Shown here piece after piece: positions 26,607-38,830 of a stretch of DNA of 64,000 nt (its first letter is position 1; every line of letters starts with the position of its first letter). Origin of the DNA: Microcebus murinus (lineage: Eukaryota > Chordata > Mammalia > Primates > Cheirogaleidae); contig NC_134108.1 of assembly GCF_040939455.1 (NCBI RefSeq), forward strand, positions 52,389,501 to 52,453,500, in the 5' to 3' direction. The notes below the pieces were generated by a model. It ran no database searches. It saw only the letters and a list, made by a program, of their open reading frames with translations, and was not told where the DNA came from. The translations under genes and the position numbers were made by a program.

Positions 26607-26944
26607 GGCCGGGCGCGGTGGCTCACGCCTGTAATCCTAGCTCTCTGGGAGGCCGAGGCGGGCGGATTGCTCGAGGTCAGGAGTTCAAAACCAGCCTGAG
26701 CAAGAGCGAGACCCCGTCTCTACTATAAATAGAAAGAAATTAATTGGCCAACTAATATATAGAGAAAAAATTAGCCGAGCATGGTGGCACATGCCTGTTG
26801 TCCCAGCCACTTGGGAGGCTGAGGCAGTAGGATTGCTTGAACCCAGGAGTTTGAGGTTGCTGTGAGCTAGGCTAACGCCATGGCACTCACTCTAGCCTAG
26901 GCAACAAAGCGAGACTCTGTCTCAAAAAAAAAAAAAAAAAAAAA
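26607..26944 (+). mobile_element. AluL SINE (lemur-type, full length)
   Basis: Starts ggccgggcgcggtggctc and ends in a long A-tail, with the lemur-type linker between the arms. The target duplication 'aagaataaaaacaa' is at 26,590-26,603 and 26,945-26,958. It is close to the copy at 2314 in both arms, so it belongs to the same or a sister young subfamily. Confidence 0.95.
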
Positions 26945-26958
26945 AAGAATAAAAACAA

Positions 26959-27584
26959 TAGTCACAGAAAGTATCCAAGTGCTTTGGTAAGAATGTCAGT
27001 TACTGGGTTGCTCCTTACATTTGCACTGAAACAGGATTTCACATCCCAGAACCCATAATATTCATCTCTGATTTGATCTCAAACAAAGCATTGAAGTGAA
27101 TTACAGAAAACAAGACAAAAAGTGGAGCCCCCAACAGAAAAAGAAATAAGTGTTATATAAGAAAGTAAAAAGCAATCATATAAAGAATTGTCATGATAAA
27201 TTAGATATAATTTTATAACTGTACCTGTATTTATTTTATGTTAACAATCAAATATGTAAAACATGGCATTTTTATCAATATCCCTTAATTTTTTGCACAG
27301 AATTCTTTTAAAAATCAATCTATCCTAAAGCACAGATTTCCAGACATATCCCTTCTGCATCATTATGATTTGTCTTCCATCCCCCAAAGCCCCTAACAAT
27401 CAAAGTTGGGGGTTTCATTTGTATTTCTGTTCTTCAGTCACATGTGCACAATGAGAAGAACCAGTGAATGGGTGGAAGCAATTTGAAAATGAATTTGCCA
27501 ATTAAAAAAGAAAGCCATAATTCAAAATATGAGATAAGTGAAAGGGAAGCATTGGCCTAAAAGAACACTCTCCCTCCCTCTCTT

Positions 27585-27630
<46 letters not shown>

Positions 27631-28290
27631 GACACACACACACACACAGAGAAAAGAAAACTATATCATTAGGCAAGTTGGTTCACTTTCCAACAACAAA
27701 TGAGTCATTAATCAGTTCCTATGCCACATATATTACAGGACTTAAATGTAAAATAGTATTTATCTTTCAACAACAACAAAAAAAGCCCCTAAGGTTTCAC
27801 ATTACCTCAGTTTTCCTCTAAGTTTCTCAACATGCTAAACCAGTTCTTACCCTCCAGAATAGCTGATCTGAGGAACTTGAATAAATAAGGAAAAACCACC
27901 AGTTATTATTCTACTTTGCACAAATAATAGCTACAGCTTCTCCTCTTGCACAAGGCCTTTTCTCCTTTCCCTTTCACTAGGAGCTAATAAATAAACAAAC
28001 AAATAAATTTAAATGAATAATTACTCAAAAACTCCATAGAGCTGGGTATGGGGCAAGACGCTGCCTAAAACTTTAGAAGAAATGTTCTAGAAAAATACAG
28101 CAAATAGTGACTCAACACATACCTCAGAAAGAGACTAAGACCAGCAGCATTATATTTGGGGTCTGCTAGTTCTGTTTTACTTGTGGAAGGAACTTGTTGG
28201 TAAGGTAAACTTTTTCTATCAGGGCTTTTCCACAGGAGTGGGGAGGAGCTTTCTGCCCCACATGGTCTGGTGAATCAAATGTTTTAGCTT
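26959..28290. other. No gene; contains CT/CA microsatellite
   Basis: Apart from the microsatellite at 27,567-27,651, I recognise no repeat, RNA or exon in this stretch. Confidence 0.4.
27567..27651. repeat. Compound (CT)n(CA)n microsatellite
   Basis: A run of ct units (broken by ccct and tttc) passes straight into ca units with one embedded 'ga' interruption. Likely length-polymorphic. Confidence 0.95.
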
Positions 28291-28294
28291 CATG

Positions 28295-28400
28295 TGGGTC
28301 TCAGTTTCTTTATTTTAAAAATGAAGATGACAATGCCTTTTGCACTAACACAGTCCGTTTTTGTGAAGGAAAAATAGGATGTATGGGATGTGCAAAAGTA
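28295..28400 (+). repeat. MIR-like fragment
   Basis: 'gggtctcagtttctttattt' followed by a decayed 'atgaagatgacaatgcc' is MIR-like in plus orientation. Confidence 0.4.
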
Positions 28401-28489
28401 CTTTCAAAAAACAAAGCACTGTTTGAATTCTAAGTAGCTTCATTAACAAATATGGCATCTTCCTTTGATTTCCTTCTCTCACAAATGCC

Positions 28490-29765
28490 ATCACAGAGGT
28501 ATTACCTCATACCTGTTGGGAATGGCTATTACCAAAAAGAGATAACAAATGTTGGCAAAGATGTGGAGAAAAAGAAATCCTTGTGTGGAGAAAAATCTAA
28601 CCTGCCATTCTGCTTCTGTAAACTCCGCTCGCTCAACCCTACTCCCTCCCCTCGCTGGCGCCACTCTGTAACTCCCCAGCCCTTAGTCCTTGGAAATTAC
28701 TGACCAAGATTAGAAGTTCCCGACATTAGCTAATGTGGTACATGTTTGTGCAAGGTCAAAGCCCATGAAACTTTCCCCCCACCCTGTGACCCCTAGCCAC
28801 CTGCGTGTGGTTTCTGTCTATAAAAATCCTAAGGAAAAAAGGGCTGGTGCGACAGCTTCACTGTACGACCCTGCGCGCGCTGGTAAATGAATCCACCTCA
28901 TGCTATTGCATCAAGTCTCTGGACTCTGAGTTTTTTTTGAGCGGTCGTCTCTCCCCCACATGGGCTGTACATTTCTGCGGCCCAACACTTGTATGCTGTT
29001 GGTGGGAATCTATATTCCTACTGGTGCAGCCACTGTGGAAACCAGTATGGAGGTTCCTCAAAAAAGTAAAAATAGTACTACAATATGACCCAGAAATCCC
29101 TCTTTTGGGAATATACCCAAAGTACTTCATAGAGATATCTCTACTCCCATGTTCCTTGCAGCATTATTCAAAATAGCTAAGATACATAAACAACCCAAGT
29201 GTTTGTTGACAAATGAATAGATAAATAAATTGTATATTTATGTATATATACACACACAGAGGAATATCACTCAGCCTTAAAAAGGAGACCCTTCTATTTG
29301 CAACAACATGAATGAAACTGGAGGGTATTCTGCTAAGTGAAATAAGCCAGACACTGAAAGAAAAATATTGTCTGATCTTTGTTATATGTGGAATCTAAAA
29401 AAAGTCAAATAAATCAAAAAGAGGGTAGAATAGTGGTTACTAGAGGTGGCAGGAAGTTGGAGGAAATGGGTGGAATAGTAGGTTAAAGGGTACAAATTTG
29501 CAGTTATGTGGGGTGAATAAGTCTAGAGATCAAATATACAGCATGGGGACTATAACTAATAGTATTGTATTGTATACTAAAATTTGTTAAAAGGATAGAC
29601 TTTAGATGCTTTTATCTCCACCCCCCCACACACACACAAAGGTAAATATGGGAGATGATGGAATGTTAATTGGCTTCAGCATAGTCATCATTTCCCCATG
29701 TATTTGTAAATCAAAACATCATGCTGTATACCTTAAATATACACAATAAAAAAATTTTTTTAAAA
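28490..29765 (+). mobile_element. L1M-type 3' end, split by solo LTR
   Basis: 28,490-28,583 matches the end of an old L1 ORF2 (a decayed 'gagatattacctcatacctg' region and 'gttggcaaagatgtggag'). 28,988-29,765 continues in register with 'ctgttggtgggaatctatat', 'tacaatatgacccagaaatc' and a 3'UTR ending in an A-rich tail after 'taccttaaatatacac', as in L1MB-like families. It is 5' truncated. The coding frame is broken many times. Confidence 0.85.
28584..28987 (+). mobile_element. Solo LTR, ERV1-like
   Basis: A 404-bp block with TG...CA ends (tgtggagaaa ... gcccaaca) interrupts the L1 fragment. It is flanked by the 4-bp target duplication cttg (28,580-28,583 and 28,988-28,991), the size typical of gammaretrovirus-like ERV1 integration. 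A TATA box (TATAAAA) lies at 28,819-28,825, placing U3 to its left and R/U5 to its right, so the LTR reads on the plus strand. No canonical AATAAA is seen. There is no internal proviral sequence, as expected after LTR-LTR recombination. The 123-aa frame crossing its right edge is a chance fusion. Confidence 0.85.
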
Positions 29766-30645
29766 AGCGCATTCCTCATTTATGCACTGCAAATTACAGT
29801 GTCATGGGCATCTGGGCACTTAATAAGTCTTGTATGATGGTCATAATCTACTTTCCTACACAATGAAATTCATTCTCGCAAGGCTTGACTCTAGAGTGAC
29901 TTCCTTTTTCATGTTGAAATTTTCCCTCCCATCAAGAAAGCAAAATGTTCTAGAAGTGTTTGATAGATCCACTTTAAATGTAATTTAACCATGTGCTATT
30001 TAATGTCCCCTATGCATGTTCTATCTAATTCATAGTCTTTTCAATTGGAAGTTGCCCTAACCACATTCTGCTGGGTTCCTGTTACATGGCAACAAACTCA
30101 TACTAAATCCAATTTGGTTAAACTATTGTTCAGTGGACTTCTCAATCGTAGACGTAGTAAAGTCTTAGTTCTCAGCTGAGTACAACAGTCAGTTATAACA
30201 TTCTGGGAAAATAGTCAATTTAGTGTGTGATTCATGTTGGAATAATGCACTGCTTTCTAGTAAGAGATTCCTTGGAGTTGTGTCTACAGTTATTAGCAGA
30301 AAAATTTTACAAGAACATTTTGCTGAACAAAAATTCCCCTCATAGCTGTTGGAAATTGAGTTTTCACAAGAATCTTTGAATAACGTAGACATCACTGAAG
30401 CGTGGCAAAGTTCAGTGCAGTCATCTCACATAATTTTCCAATTCTTGAATAATAATATTCAAAGCTGAGGTTGAGATTCCATTGCTCTCAAATGTGGTTT
30501 TTTTGTTCTGTGTTGGTTTATTTTTTTCCCTGAAACTTATCACATTTTACATCCTGGGAATGGAACCACTGATCTCCCATAAGAGAACATTTTTAATGAT
30601 CTTGGTAGTTCTTGGGATGCTTTATGTCTCGTGATTAAGCAACAG
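29766..30645. other. No recognisable gene or repeat
   Basis: No supported feature. The minus-strand frame at 30,189-30,395 has no recognised domain. Confidence 0.4.
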
Positions 30646-30649
30646 ACTT

Positions 30650-30850
30650 ACAAACACAAGCATTATGGGCTAGATTCCCAGATTTTCCCCTAAGGTGCTA
30701 TAAAAGTTTAAGCCAACCATATGCTATATGCATGCCTTAGCTTTCTCATCTGTGAAATAGGAGAACAGTACTGATCTACAACATAGGACTATTCTCATTC
30801 TTTAAGGAGAGAATGTTTACTAGTATGAAGTGCTACTAGATTATTAATTC
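30650..30850 (+). repeat. MIR SINE fragment
   Basis: 'gctttctcatctgtgaaata' and the block before it fit the plus-strand MIR core. Confidence 0.5.
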
Positions 30851-31795
30851 AAAATATTTTATTTGGGGGAGGTGAAATTTTTGTGACATCTAGCATTTTG
30901 GCATTTTCATCTAGGAGAAAAGTCTTTATGTTAAAACAAGAAAAATGTACCATTTTAAAAATCGTAGAAAAAAGAAGCAAGCTTTGTGTTATACTGAGAT
31001 AACAAATAACTGTGAGAATTAGGAATCTATCTACCTATAGGGAGTGGCTAACTTTGGAGACATTTCCAATAATATTTATACTTCATATCATTAACCCTCA
31101 CTCATACCAATAATTCTGGCAATATGTGGTACCTGCAAACTAAGGAATGTGGAGGTTTGGGGCTTTGCCTTAATAGATGATGTACATGTAGGAGATAGAA
31201 CTAGGAACACAGTCCATTTTCCTGTGTCCCAGACTTGTATACAAATCTCCACACTTGATATTTCATGTCAGGCCTCTAAACTGCATCTTTTGTGGAAAGA
31301 AAGTGTGAATGTTTCCTTAGACACACTTAATATTTCCCAGCTATGTCACTTTACCCCATCACCACCTAAGGTGGTTGAATTTCTGTAGTGTGATATACAA
31401 CATGGAATCATCATAGCTTCTGTTACATGAAATTTTGGTCTTTAAATATTAATATATTGGTAAGTGATCACTGTACAACAGGCAGACAAAACTGTTGGCC
31501 AAAAGACACAGACCTGATAGATTTCATAGAGAGATTTAAGTCATGAATTCTTCCCTGATTCTCCTCCATCATAAGGCTGTATGAGGCACCTTTCCTCTGC
31601 ACACCAGAGCTCCCCACAAATCCCTCCATCATTTGCATCTACTGTGTTGCTTGGTCATTTTATGCATAAGTATCGGTTTCCTTTACTAAACAGAGAACAT
31701 TGCCATACAGCCATTACACCGCTGATACACAAAAAATATATGTTCTCTTTATTCTTCTTTTGGCCACCCCTTTCATTAATTTATTCATTCATTCA
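30851..31795. other. No recognisable gene or repeat
   Basis: No supported feature. The frames at 31,149-31,388 and 31,581-31,823 lack motifs. Confidence 0.4.
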
Positions 31796-31799
31796 TTCT

Positions 31800-32075
31800 T
31801 TTATCCAACAAATATTTTTTTGAGTACCTACCATGTGCCAGCCATCTGAATATATTATCTCATTTAATTTTCATAACTCTACCATCACTTTCATTTTAAA
31901 GATAAAGAAATAATCTGAGTCACAGCACCAGAAAAAATAACAATTATTTAAAAGAAAAAAAAAAAGAAATAAGTTAGGTCACTTGCCCAAGTTAAGTGAG
32001 CCAAAAAATTTTTTAAATTAGATCTCTCTGACAACAAAGTCAATACTTTTCCCACTCCATCTTGTTATTTCTCAG
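31800..32075 (-). repeat. MIR (or L2 end plus MIR), minus strand
   Basis: 'gagtacctaccatgtgccag', 'attatctcatttaattttca', 'ttaaagataaagaaataa' and 'ggtcacttgcccaagtta' occur in reverse MIR order. An A-rich insertion near 31,935-31,970 splits the core. The leading (attc)n may be from an L2 terminus. Confidence 0.65.
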
Positions 32076-33735
32076 GCCTAGGTTGTTACATAAAATGCAA
32101 TGGAAATGAAAATGATGATTAAGGAAGAGTAGGCATGGACTTTTAATCTGGGAAAATGAAAACCTAGATGGCATTATGAGGTAGGAAGTTTCAGCACATA
32201 TAATAATTGACAGCAGCATATACTGAATGTGTTTTCACAAACCTTTAAATAACCAGTACAGCAGGTCAGTTCTATTAAGTGGACGTGACTTCAGAGACAT
32301 CGGAAACTAATCAAGTTTCCAAACTAAGGGCCTAAACAAAAGAACCCAAAAAATACAGAGCCTGGGGAGAGGGCTCAGGTTAGGGCTGGGAACCAGGACC
32401 CAGTTTCAGGGAAAAGGTTTAAAAGTAAAAAACCAAAAACAACAACAACAACAACAAAAAAAAAACCCCATGTCCCTTAAGGCTGATCTCTGCAGCTGGA
32501 AAAGGAGAATTCAAGACTTACAGGAACAGGTACCAATTAACATTTGGCAGAAAGGCAAAAAAAACCCTTAGGAAAATGCCAAGTATTTCATCAGGATAAA
32601 CTTGTATAAGAATGTTAAGTTCAAGAGCACCATATGGCATTTTCTGAGGTACTTGGTATTATAAACAGAGATTTCTGATACAGGCATTTCCTCAGAGACA
32701 GAGGAAAAGTCATCTGCAGATTTCTATTTGAAAACTGATAAGTGGCACCAAAGAAAGCTACACACGAATGACCATGTCCTTGTAGAGGCATCGTAAAATG
32801 AACCAGACAAGGAAGCCAATTCCCTTCCTCTGCCTGGCTTTGTTTTCTTTGGTCTACTTTAAACTTACTGGTAATATACAAGCTCAAAAATATAAACTTT
32901 TGGCATCTCTCAGGAAACCCACTTTTCATGTCTTTTTCCGGAAGCCATCCCTTTATGAGACTGGAAACTTTTTCTGCTATCTTTTACCTATCAAAGAAGA
33001 GAAGATTAAGACTTTCTCCTGGCTAATGTACAGCATAAGCAGAAAGCTTCTGAAGCTCTTTGAGTTATTTAGAAGAAAGCATTGAGAGAAGTTTATTTCC
33101 ATTCATGTTTCACTCATCTTTTCAAGATGCTAAAAGTAGGACATTTGTCTCTCTACTTTGTACACAGAAGTCTCTTGTACTTGTCCTTCCTCACTCATTT
33201 CCTTTGCCTTGTTTCTTTTCTGCACCCTACCCCCTCACCTGACCCCAGACAGCAACATCTTCTTACGTTGTTCCACTTCTGTGTATTCTTCCATATGGTT
33301 TCATGTGCTTCAAATAAAAGCCCATTGTCCATCTGACAAGTCACTTTTCTCCTCTTTTATATTTCTCCTCATGAGTCACATCCCTTGGAAGTCCATCTTC
33401 CTTTTGGAGTGTCTTTCTTTCTGAACCACTTCAGATCCTGAAATGATGAAGAGAATCACAACAATGCCATATTTTCCTGACTTTTTTTGTCACGTAAACA
33501 CTCTCAGAAAACTTCCTCTCAGAAGCTTTCCATTCTTTTCCTTTCATGATGTCTTTGAGGGACTGTTGTGATGAACAAAAGCACATTTATTTATAAAATG
33601 CATTGAAAAGTCATAGGAGCCCATACTGTTTCAGAACACAGATGCAGTGAGAAAGAATGCTAGACTTGTCCACTGCAGAGAGGAGACAGACCCCACTGTG
33701 GATGTCCACATGACTGAGGAGACAGTATCTAGCCT
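32076..33735. other. No recognisable gene; (AAC)n tract
   Basis: A short (aac)n plus A-run occurs at about 32,428-32,466. The pyrimidine-rich 33,100-33,430 stretch is loosely L2-like but too decayed to call. No exon is supported. Confidence 0.35.
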
Positions 33736-33737
33736 AG

Positions 33738-33975
33738 CTGTTAGAAGCACCACCTATGGAATAAAACAAATCTGAGTTTGAGTCCCAGCTTCAACACTTC
33801 CTGGCAAGTTAATCCCACAAAGCCTCAGATGCCACTTCTATAAAACAGGAATAATAACATGACTCATGACCCTGTAGGGAAGTTGAATTGAGATAACACA
33901 TGTGAGGTGTTCAGCATGGTGCCTTCTGTACACACTGAATGTTCAATAATTGGGAATTATGATTATTAGATGCTA
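33738..33975 (+). repeat. MIR SINE, near complete
   Basis: The order 'agctgttagaagcacc', 'gagtttgagtcccagcttca', 'aaaacaggaataataaca', 'gaattgagataaca' and 'ttcaataattgggaattat' is that of an almost full MIR. Confidence 0.8.
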
Positions 33976-36900
33976 AAAGGGCATCTAGGGAGTGATGTTT
34001 AGGAAGGCAGTAGCAGCACACACTCTAACATAAAGTAGAAGGCATTAGAAATAGATGAGGGTGTTTCTGTACTCCTGGGAAGGCAACCAATTGGCCCAGA
34101 GGAGCTGTGGGGACAGGCAGGTTAAGGTTACTGGGAGGACTCAGGCTCAGCACCTGAGTCAGGGATCCCCAGGTAGGGACCAGGTCTCACAAGGCAGAAA
34201 CTCATAAATCAGAACAAGAGTCAAGATCATGGCCAGATGAGTTCTAGGGATGCCTCCAGGCTGAGTTCCTCCTTAGGTCCCTTCTGCCTCAGACCAGAAT
34301 TGGTTTCAAGACTAGGGTGGGCTGGTGTCCCAGTAGTCTGCTGAGGGGCACCTTTCCTTAGAAGTCCAATGGAACTATTTCTTCTTTTTCACATGGTAAA
34401 CATGCAAACATAAAATTATCCTAAAAAGAATCACTGAGAGAGGGCAGTTTGAATTTTCTCCAAGATAGCTATGTTTGAAAAGACGCTATCCTCAAACCTC
34501 ATCCTCTTATGTTTCAATGTTCTCTTCTACCCGACAACCTCCAGAACCTCCTTTCCTTTGTCTTGTTTACCTGAGCAATGCTCTGCAAATCTTCCTGCTG
34601 GATCTGCTTGCTGCTTTTACTCCCAGTCCAAAAGTTTTAGGCTGCACCCTTATATTACCTTTAGATTTAATTCATTAGCTATTTTTTTCAGATTCAGAAA
34701 CATTAAGATAACAAATTGACATAATCTGTGTCCCCTCAAGTGTAATGATTTTTATTAATGTGACAAAGAAGCATCATATTCTTAAAATACATATATTTAG
34801 TATACTGAGTTGTTAAGAGCTTAGTTTTGGTGCTAAATAAATGAACACCAAATCTTCGTATGTTTGTTTTTATGTTGATATGTGTATAGATAAATCAAAA
34901 GAATATTTGATTAAACTATTTATAGCCTGGAATATAAACTTACTTGTGGTGAGTCAATACATTAATATGAGTTATTTTAAAGAAGATTTCTTTTTGTCAT
35001 ATAGATGTTGAATTAGATGACGACTTTCTGAAACCCACACAAATATCCTATTCCTGAGTGTCCTGAATCTTGCAACAGGCACCTAATCAGTTGGTTGTTG
35101 TTGTTTTATAATCTCAAAAAAATACCTGCAGCCAGGCCCTCCCTGCACACTGGTCACTCAAAAAATACTGTGGACAGTCAATTGACAAAACTTGAACTGT
35201 ATATTCGTAATGATTAATTTTTTATTTTGTACTTACTTTAGTGGCAATATTGGGGGCAATTATCAACTTGACTTTTTCCTATAAAGGAGAAATAGCTGTT
35301 ATTTGTAAATTAGAGGAACTGCTGAAAAATCAATGAAACATGCCAGGGTCAGGTTAGAGCAAGGAAGGAGTGAGGGATTATGCTGGCCAAAGAGGCTTAG
35401 GAGTTTCTCCACAATTGTGCTCATTGGAGCAGACAGTGCTCTTTAGCTGTCATCTGCAGACTTAGAGTAGAAAGTTTGTTTTCAGGAAGTGGCTAGTGGA
35501 ATTTCCCAACTGCAGACAGATAATCTAGAAGATGGGGTAAGTGGAGAGTTGCTAATAGTCTCTGGTTATGAAAGGGAGTGTCTATAAGTCAGGCCATTCT
35601 CTAGAAGGGGTTCAGGGGAGGGAGGGTCTCAGGTAGCCTCTGAGGCTTGGCGGGGGCGGGGGGGTCACTTTCCTGGACAAAGCCACGGGGAGCTCAGCCA
35701 TACCTCCAAAAGAAACTTTAATCCTTCCAACCCACAGCCATTTAGTGCTGGAATAAAGGGAGAAAGAAACGACCCAAGGGCAAAAAGAATACAATTCAAG
35801 AACAGGTTAATGGCATCTGCAATAATGGAAAGGAGAAATTCCTCCTTCTAACATCTCTTTATTCTCATCTGTTTCTTATGTCTCCCCTGTTCATGCCTGG
35901 TAGTGAAGGGGAGCACATTTTAAACCCTTGGTATACCTTATTTGTTGAGTGGAAGATAAAATAGTTAGGCTTTAAGTCTATTTTTCAGTTTCATGGACTT
36001 GGAGAAGGGGCTACATATGGAGAGCTTGCTGCTGGTGCTGCAGGCTTCCCAACGTCCTGACTTTCCCAGCACCAGCTGCTGTCCTTGTCCTCTCCAGGGC
36101 CTTTGTCTATGATGCCAGTCCCAGGGACCAGAGAGCCCTCTCATTGGAAGCAAGGCCTCCCAGTACTGGTGGAAGAGGAATTTAAAATACTGAAATGCTG
36201 AAGTAGAGAAAACCAAAAGAGATGCTTTCTCAAGGAATGTAGAAAAATGCAGGGATAGGTGGGAGAAAGAAAAATGTCTGTTTTTTTCCTCCTCAAAATG
36301 AAACTGTAGTTAAACTATTTCTGAGGCATCAAGGTTTCATTCCACTGCTCTTTTTAAGTTACCCATAGAACAAGCTTCACAAAGTAAAAAGATGAGTTGG
36401 GATTTCATTACCAGATAAAATTCCCTTCATTGACACCTAAATCTGCATATTTAGAGCCTAAACGGTATTAGAATGGGGAGATGTTTGAATATCCATCGCC
36501 AGCTCCTAAGGGTATCAGGCTCTCCAAATAATTCCTCCCAGGTCAATCATATTAGTAGACCCAGTTCTGCCCTTGGCATTGAATTGTCTCCTGATCCTTT
36601 CCCTCCATGGATATAAACCGGTTGAAAGAAGAATTATTTTATGCTGGGAAAGAGGCCTAAAATAAATAAGACTTTCCTAGGGAACCCATTTGTATGACTG
36701 TGATGTCTCCTAGGATCCTGACCCTTTCTTTGACTGTAAAGCTCCTCTCGTGGCATTTTCATGGCAGGCTTCCTGACTGTCCGTGTGAACCCAGTGAGGT
36801 CAGGGCTGCATGTGTTTAAGTGAAACTTACTTTCCCCACTGAGTAGTCCAGTGTAAGCTACTATGTCATGTGTTGCTCCTGAGTTTACCTCATTTCTTCT

Positions 36901-38425
36901 TTCCTCCTTCTTCTGTTTTCTCAAATCCCATAACTTTTATTCTTGATAAGCCAGCCTCTCCATCTCTCCCCTCTAACCACCCCCAGCTCCCTTCCAGGCC
37001 ATCAGTAAACCTCACTGTGTAAAAAAGTATAACTCAGTAGCCAGCAATAATGAGTCACCCAAGCCTTCCTCCTTCATTTTCCCCATGAGACAACCAAACC
37101 AAAGAATATCACAGGCTTTGCCTTACAGGAGCCAGGCTTCCCAAACCTGCCTAATTTAAAAATGTTAACACTAGATTAAACTCTCTCTAGCTGAATTTCC
37201 TCCTCATTGAAGAGATTAAATACATCTACTTCTTAAAAACTTCCAGCTATCTGACCTAAGTAGCTCACAGGTATTTTACAAGATATATGAGAACCAATAT
37301 ATCCTCAACATTCAGCAAAATTTGTACCATATAGAAAATATTCCACATCTTCCAAGTTAAACCAAAAAAGCTAAGTTTATTTGATCTGCCTCTGCTCCTC
37401 TAATCTGTTTAATCAAGTTGATCCTTGTGCTATTATATAGACTAAGGGGCTTTATTGTATCTACCATCTATTTCCTTGTAATTCCATCTATTTACCAGTG
37501 CATCCTACCTCATCTAAACATAACATTTTTGCTTCAATTATGACTCTTGATTTGAAACTTTCTATCCTCTGGATAGGATGGAGAAATAATTGGGCCAATC
37601 TTGGGCCCATCTTATAAAAATTCACAGATGCTGCTTTGAATAGAACCATTCATAATGGCTTAAAAGAGGCTTTCTGCTCTAACTTTCATCTCAACATATG
37701 AGGTGGGTGGTGGGGGAAGGAGGAAGTGGATCAATGGCCAAAATCAAGTTTTGATCCCAGCTCTAACCCAAGCCCCACCTACAAACACCATCTAAAGCAA
37801 GAGCATTTGTCAGCACTTTATTCATGAGCGTCATTATCAAAATGCCACAATTCACTTATGGAATCAAAGGTTTGTTTTTATGGAAATAATTTCTGTGGCA
37901 TCTTCTCTGTGAAGAATCAGGAAGGTCCGTTTGGAATCTTGACTTCGAACACTGTGGTCAGAGTGCAGTTACACGCTACAGAGGCAAAAGCCTGCTGCAG
38001 CCCACACTGAAATGGATGCTACAGATGTCACCCAGAGCCCAGTGCAATGAAGAACTTCAACAAGTTAGGAAAGAAAGTGAAGAGGAATGTTTTCCCTTCT
38101 GACATTTCTCTAACAACTGTGTCTAACCTGAAAATGTGGCTCCAATCCTTTTCAGAACTATTATTTTCTTTACAGCAAAGTTCTAAAAACTTGGTTTCTT
38201 TTGATTTCTCTCCCCTGGCAGGAAAATGACACATTTGGGGCCAAGGCATTAAAGCATGGCCTCTCGGGAGAAGGAGGAGGGCTATTGCTTTCGAGCTCAC
38301 AAACAGTTGCAGGTGCAAAAAATGTGCACACAAAAGGGGAGGTCTGGTAGAGGCCCCTTTTTAAATGTGGCCTTTTAAGTTCAATAAATCTCTTTGCTCT
38401 TCCCTTTGTGAGCCGCGTGCTTTCC
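33976..38425. other. No recognisable gene or repeat
   Basis: About 4.4 kb with no repeat family I can name. Open frames up to 101 aa occur on both strands without motifs. A G-rich patch lies near 35,648-35,668. Confidence 0.35.
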
Positions 38426-38429
38426 TCCC

Positions 38430-38830
38430 ACACTCTAATGCACATCCTGATCTTCAATGTGGCCTCCAGAAGGAATCTTCATGTTTGTTGTGAAGTTTTC
38501 CGTAATTACATAATCGTTGAAGTCTGTGAGTTCGTGTTGAGGTGGCTGAAAAATGCAAGCCTGAGGATTACAGTAACATAATTCGCTCACTTCCTGTAAG
38601 AGTCGAGCAACTTTTCCCTGGGCCAGACTTTGATTGGCTGCCCTCAGAGACCTTCCTCTTCCCCAGTGAATCACAGCTCGATGGGCATTTCTGCTGGCCA
38701 ACTGCTCCAAGGTGTTTCATGGCACTTGTTTGTGTTGTGGGTGAGAACGACATACACGCTCTGTATTGATTTGATTAAAAAGGCAGGGGCAAGAAAGCCA
38801 GAGGACTGTGGTTTCTTGAATGCCTTTGTG
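38430..38830. promoter_or_regulatory. Candidate conserved non-coding element
   Basis: A repeat-free block with better-kept CpGs and several transcription-factor-like words: taattaca (homeodomain/POU type) near 38,504, cacttcctg (ETS type) near 38,588, an inverted CCAAT (gattggctg) near 38,631, and gatttgattaaaaag (TCF/LEF-like) near 38,767. Conservation cannot be tested from one sequence, so this is inference. Confidence 0.25.

Noticed and set aside
28805..29176. 123-codon plus-strand frame as a gene
   Set aside because: It starts in the solo LTR and runs into the L1 fragment. The ends of two unrelated repeats are fused by chance.
38360..38425. LTR-like polyadenylation region (ttcaataaatctctttgctc)
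   Set aside because: The wording resembles a retroviral R/U5 boundary, but no LTR ends, U3 or target duplication could be seen around it.
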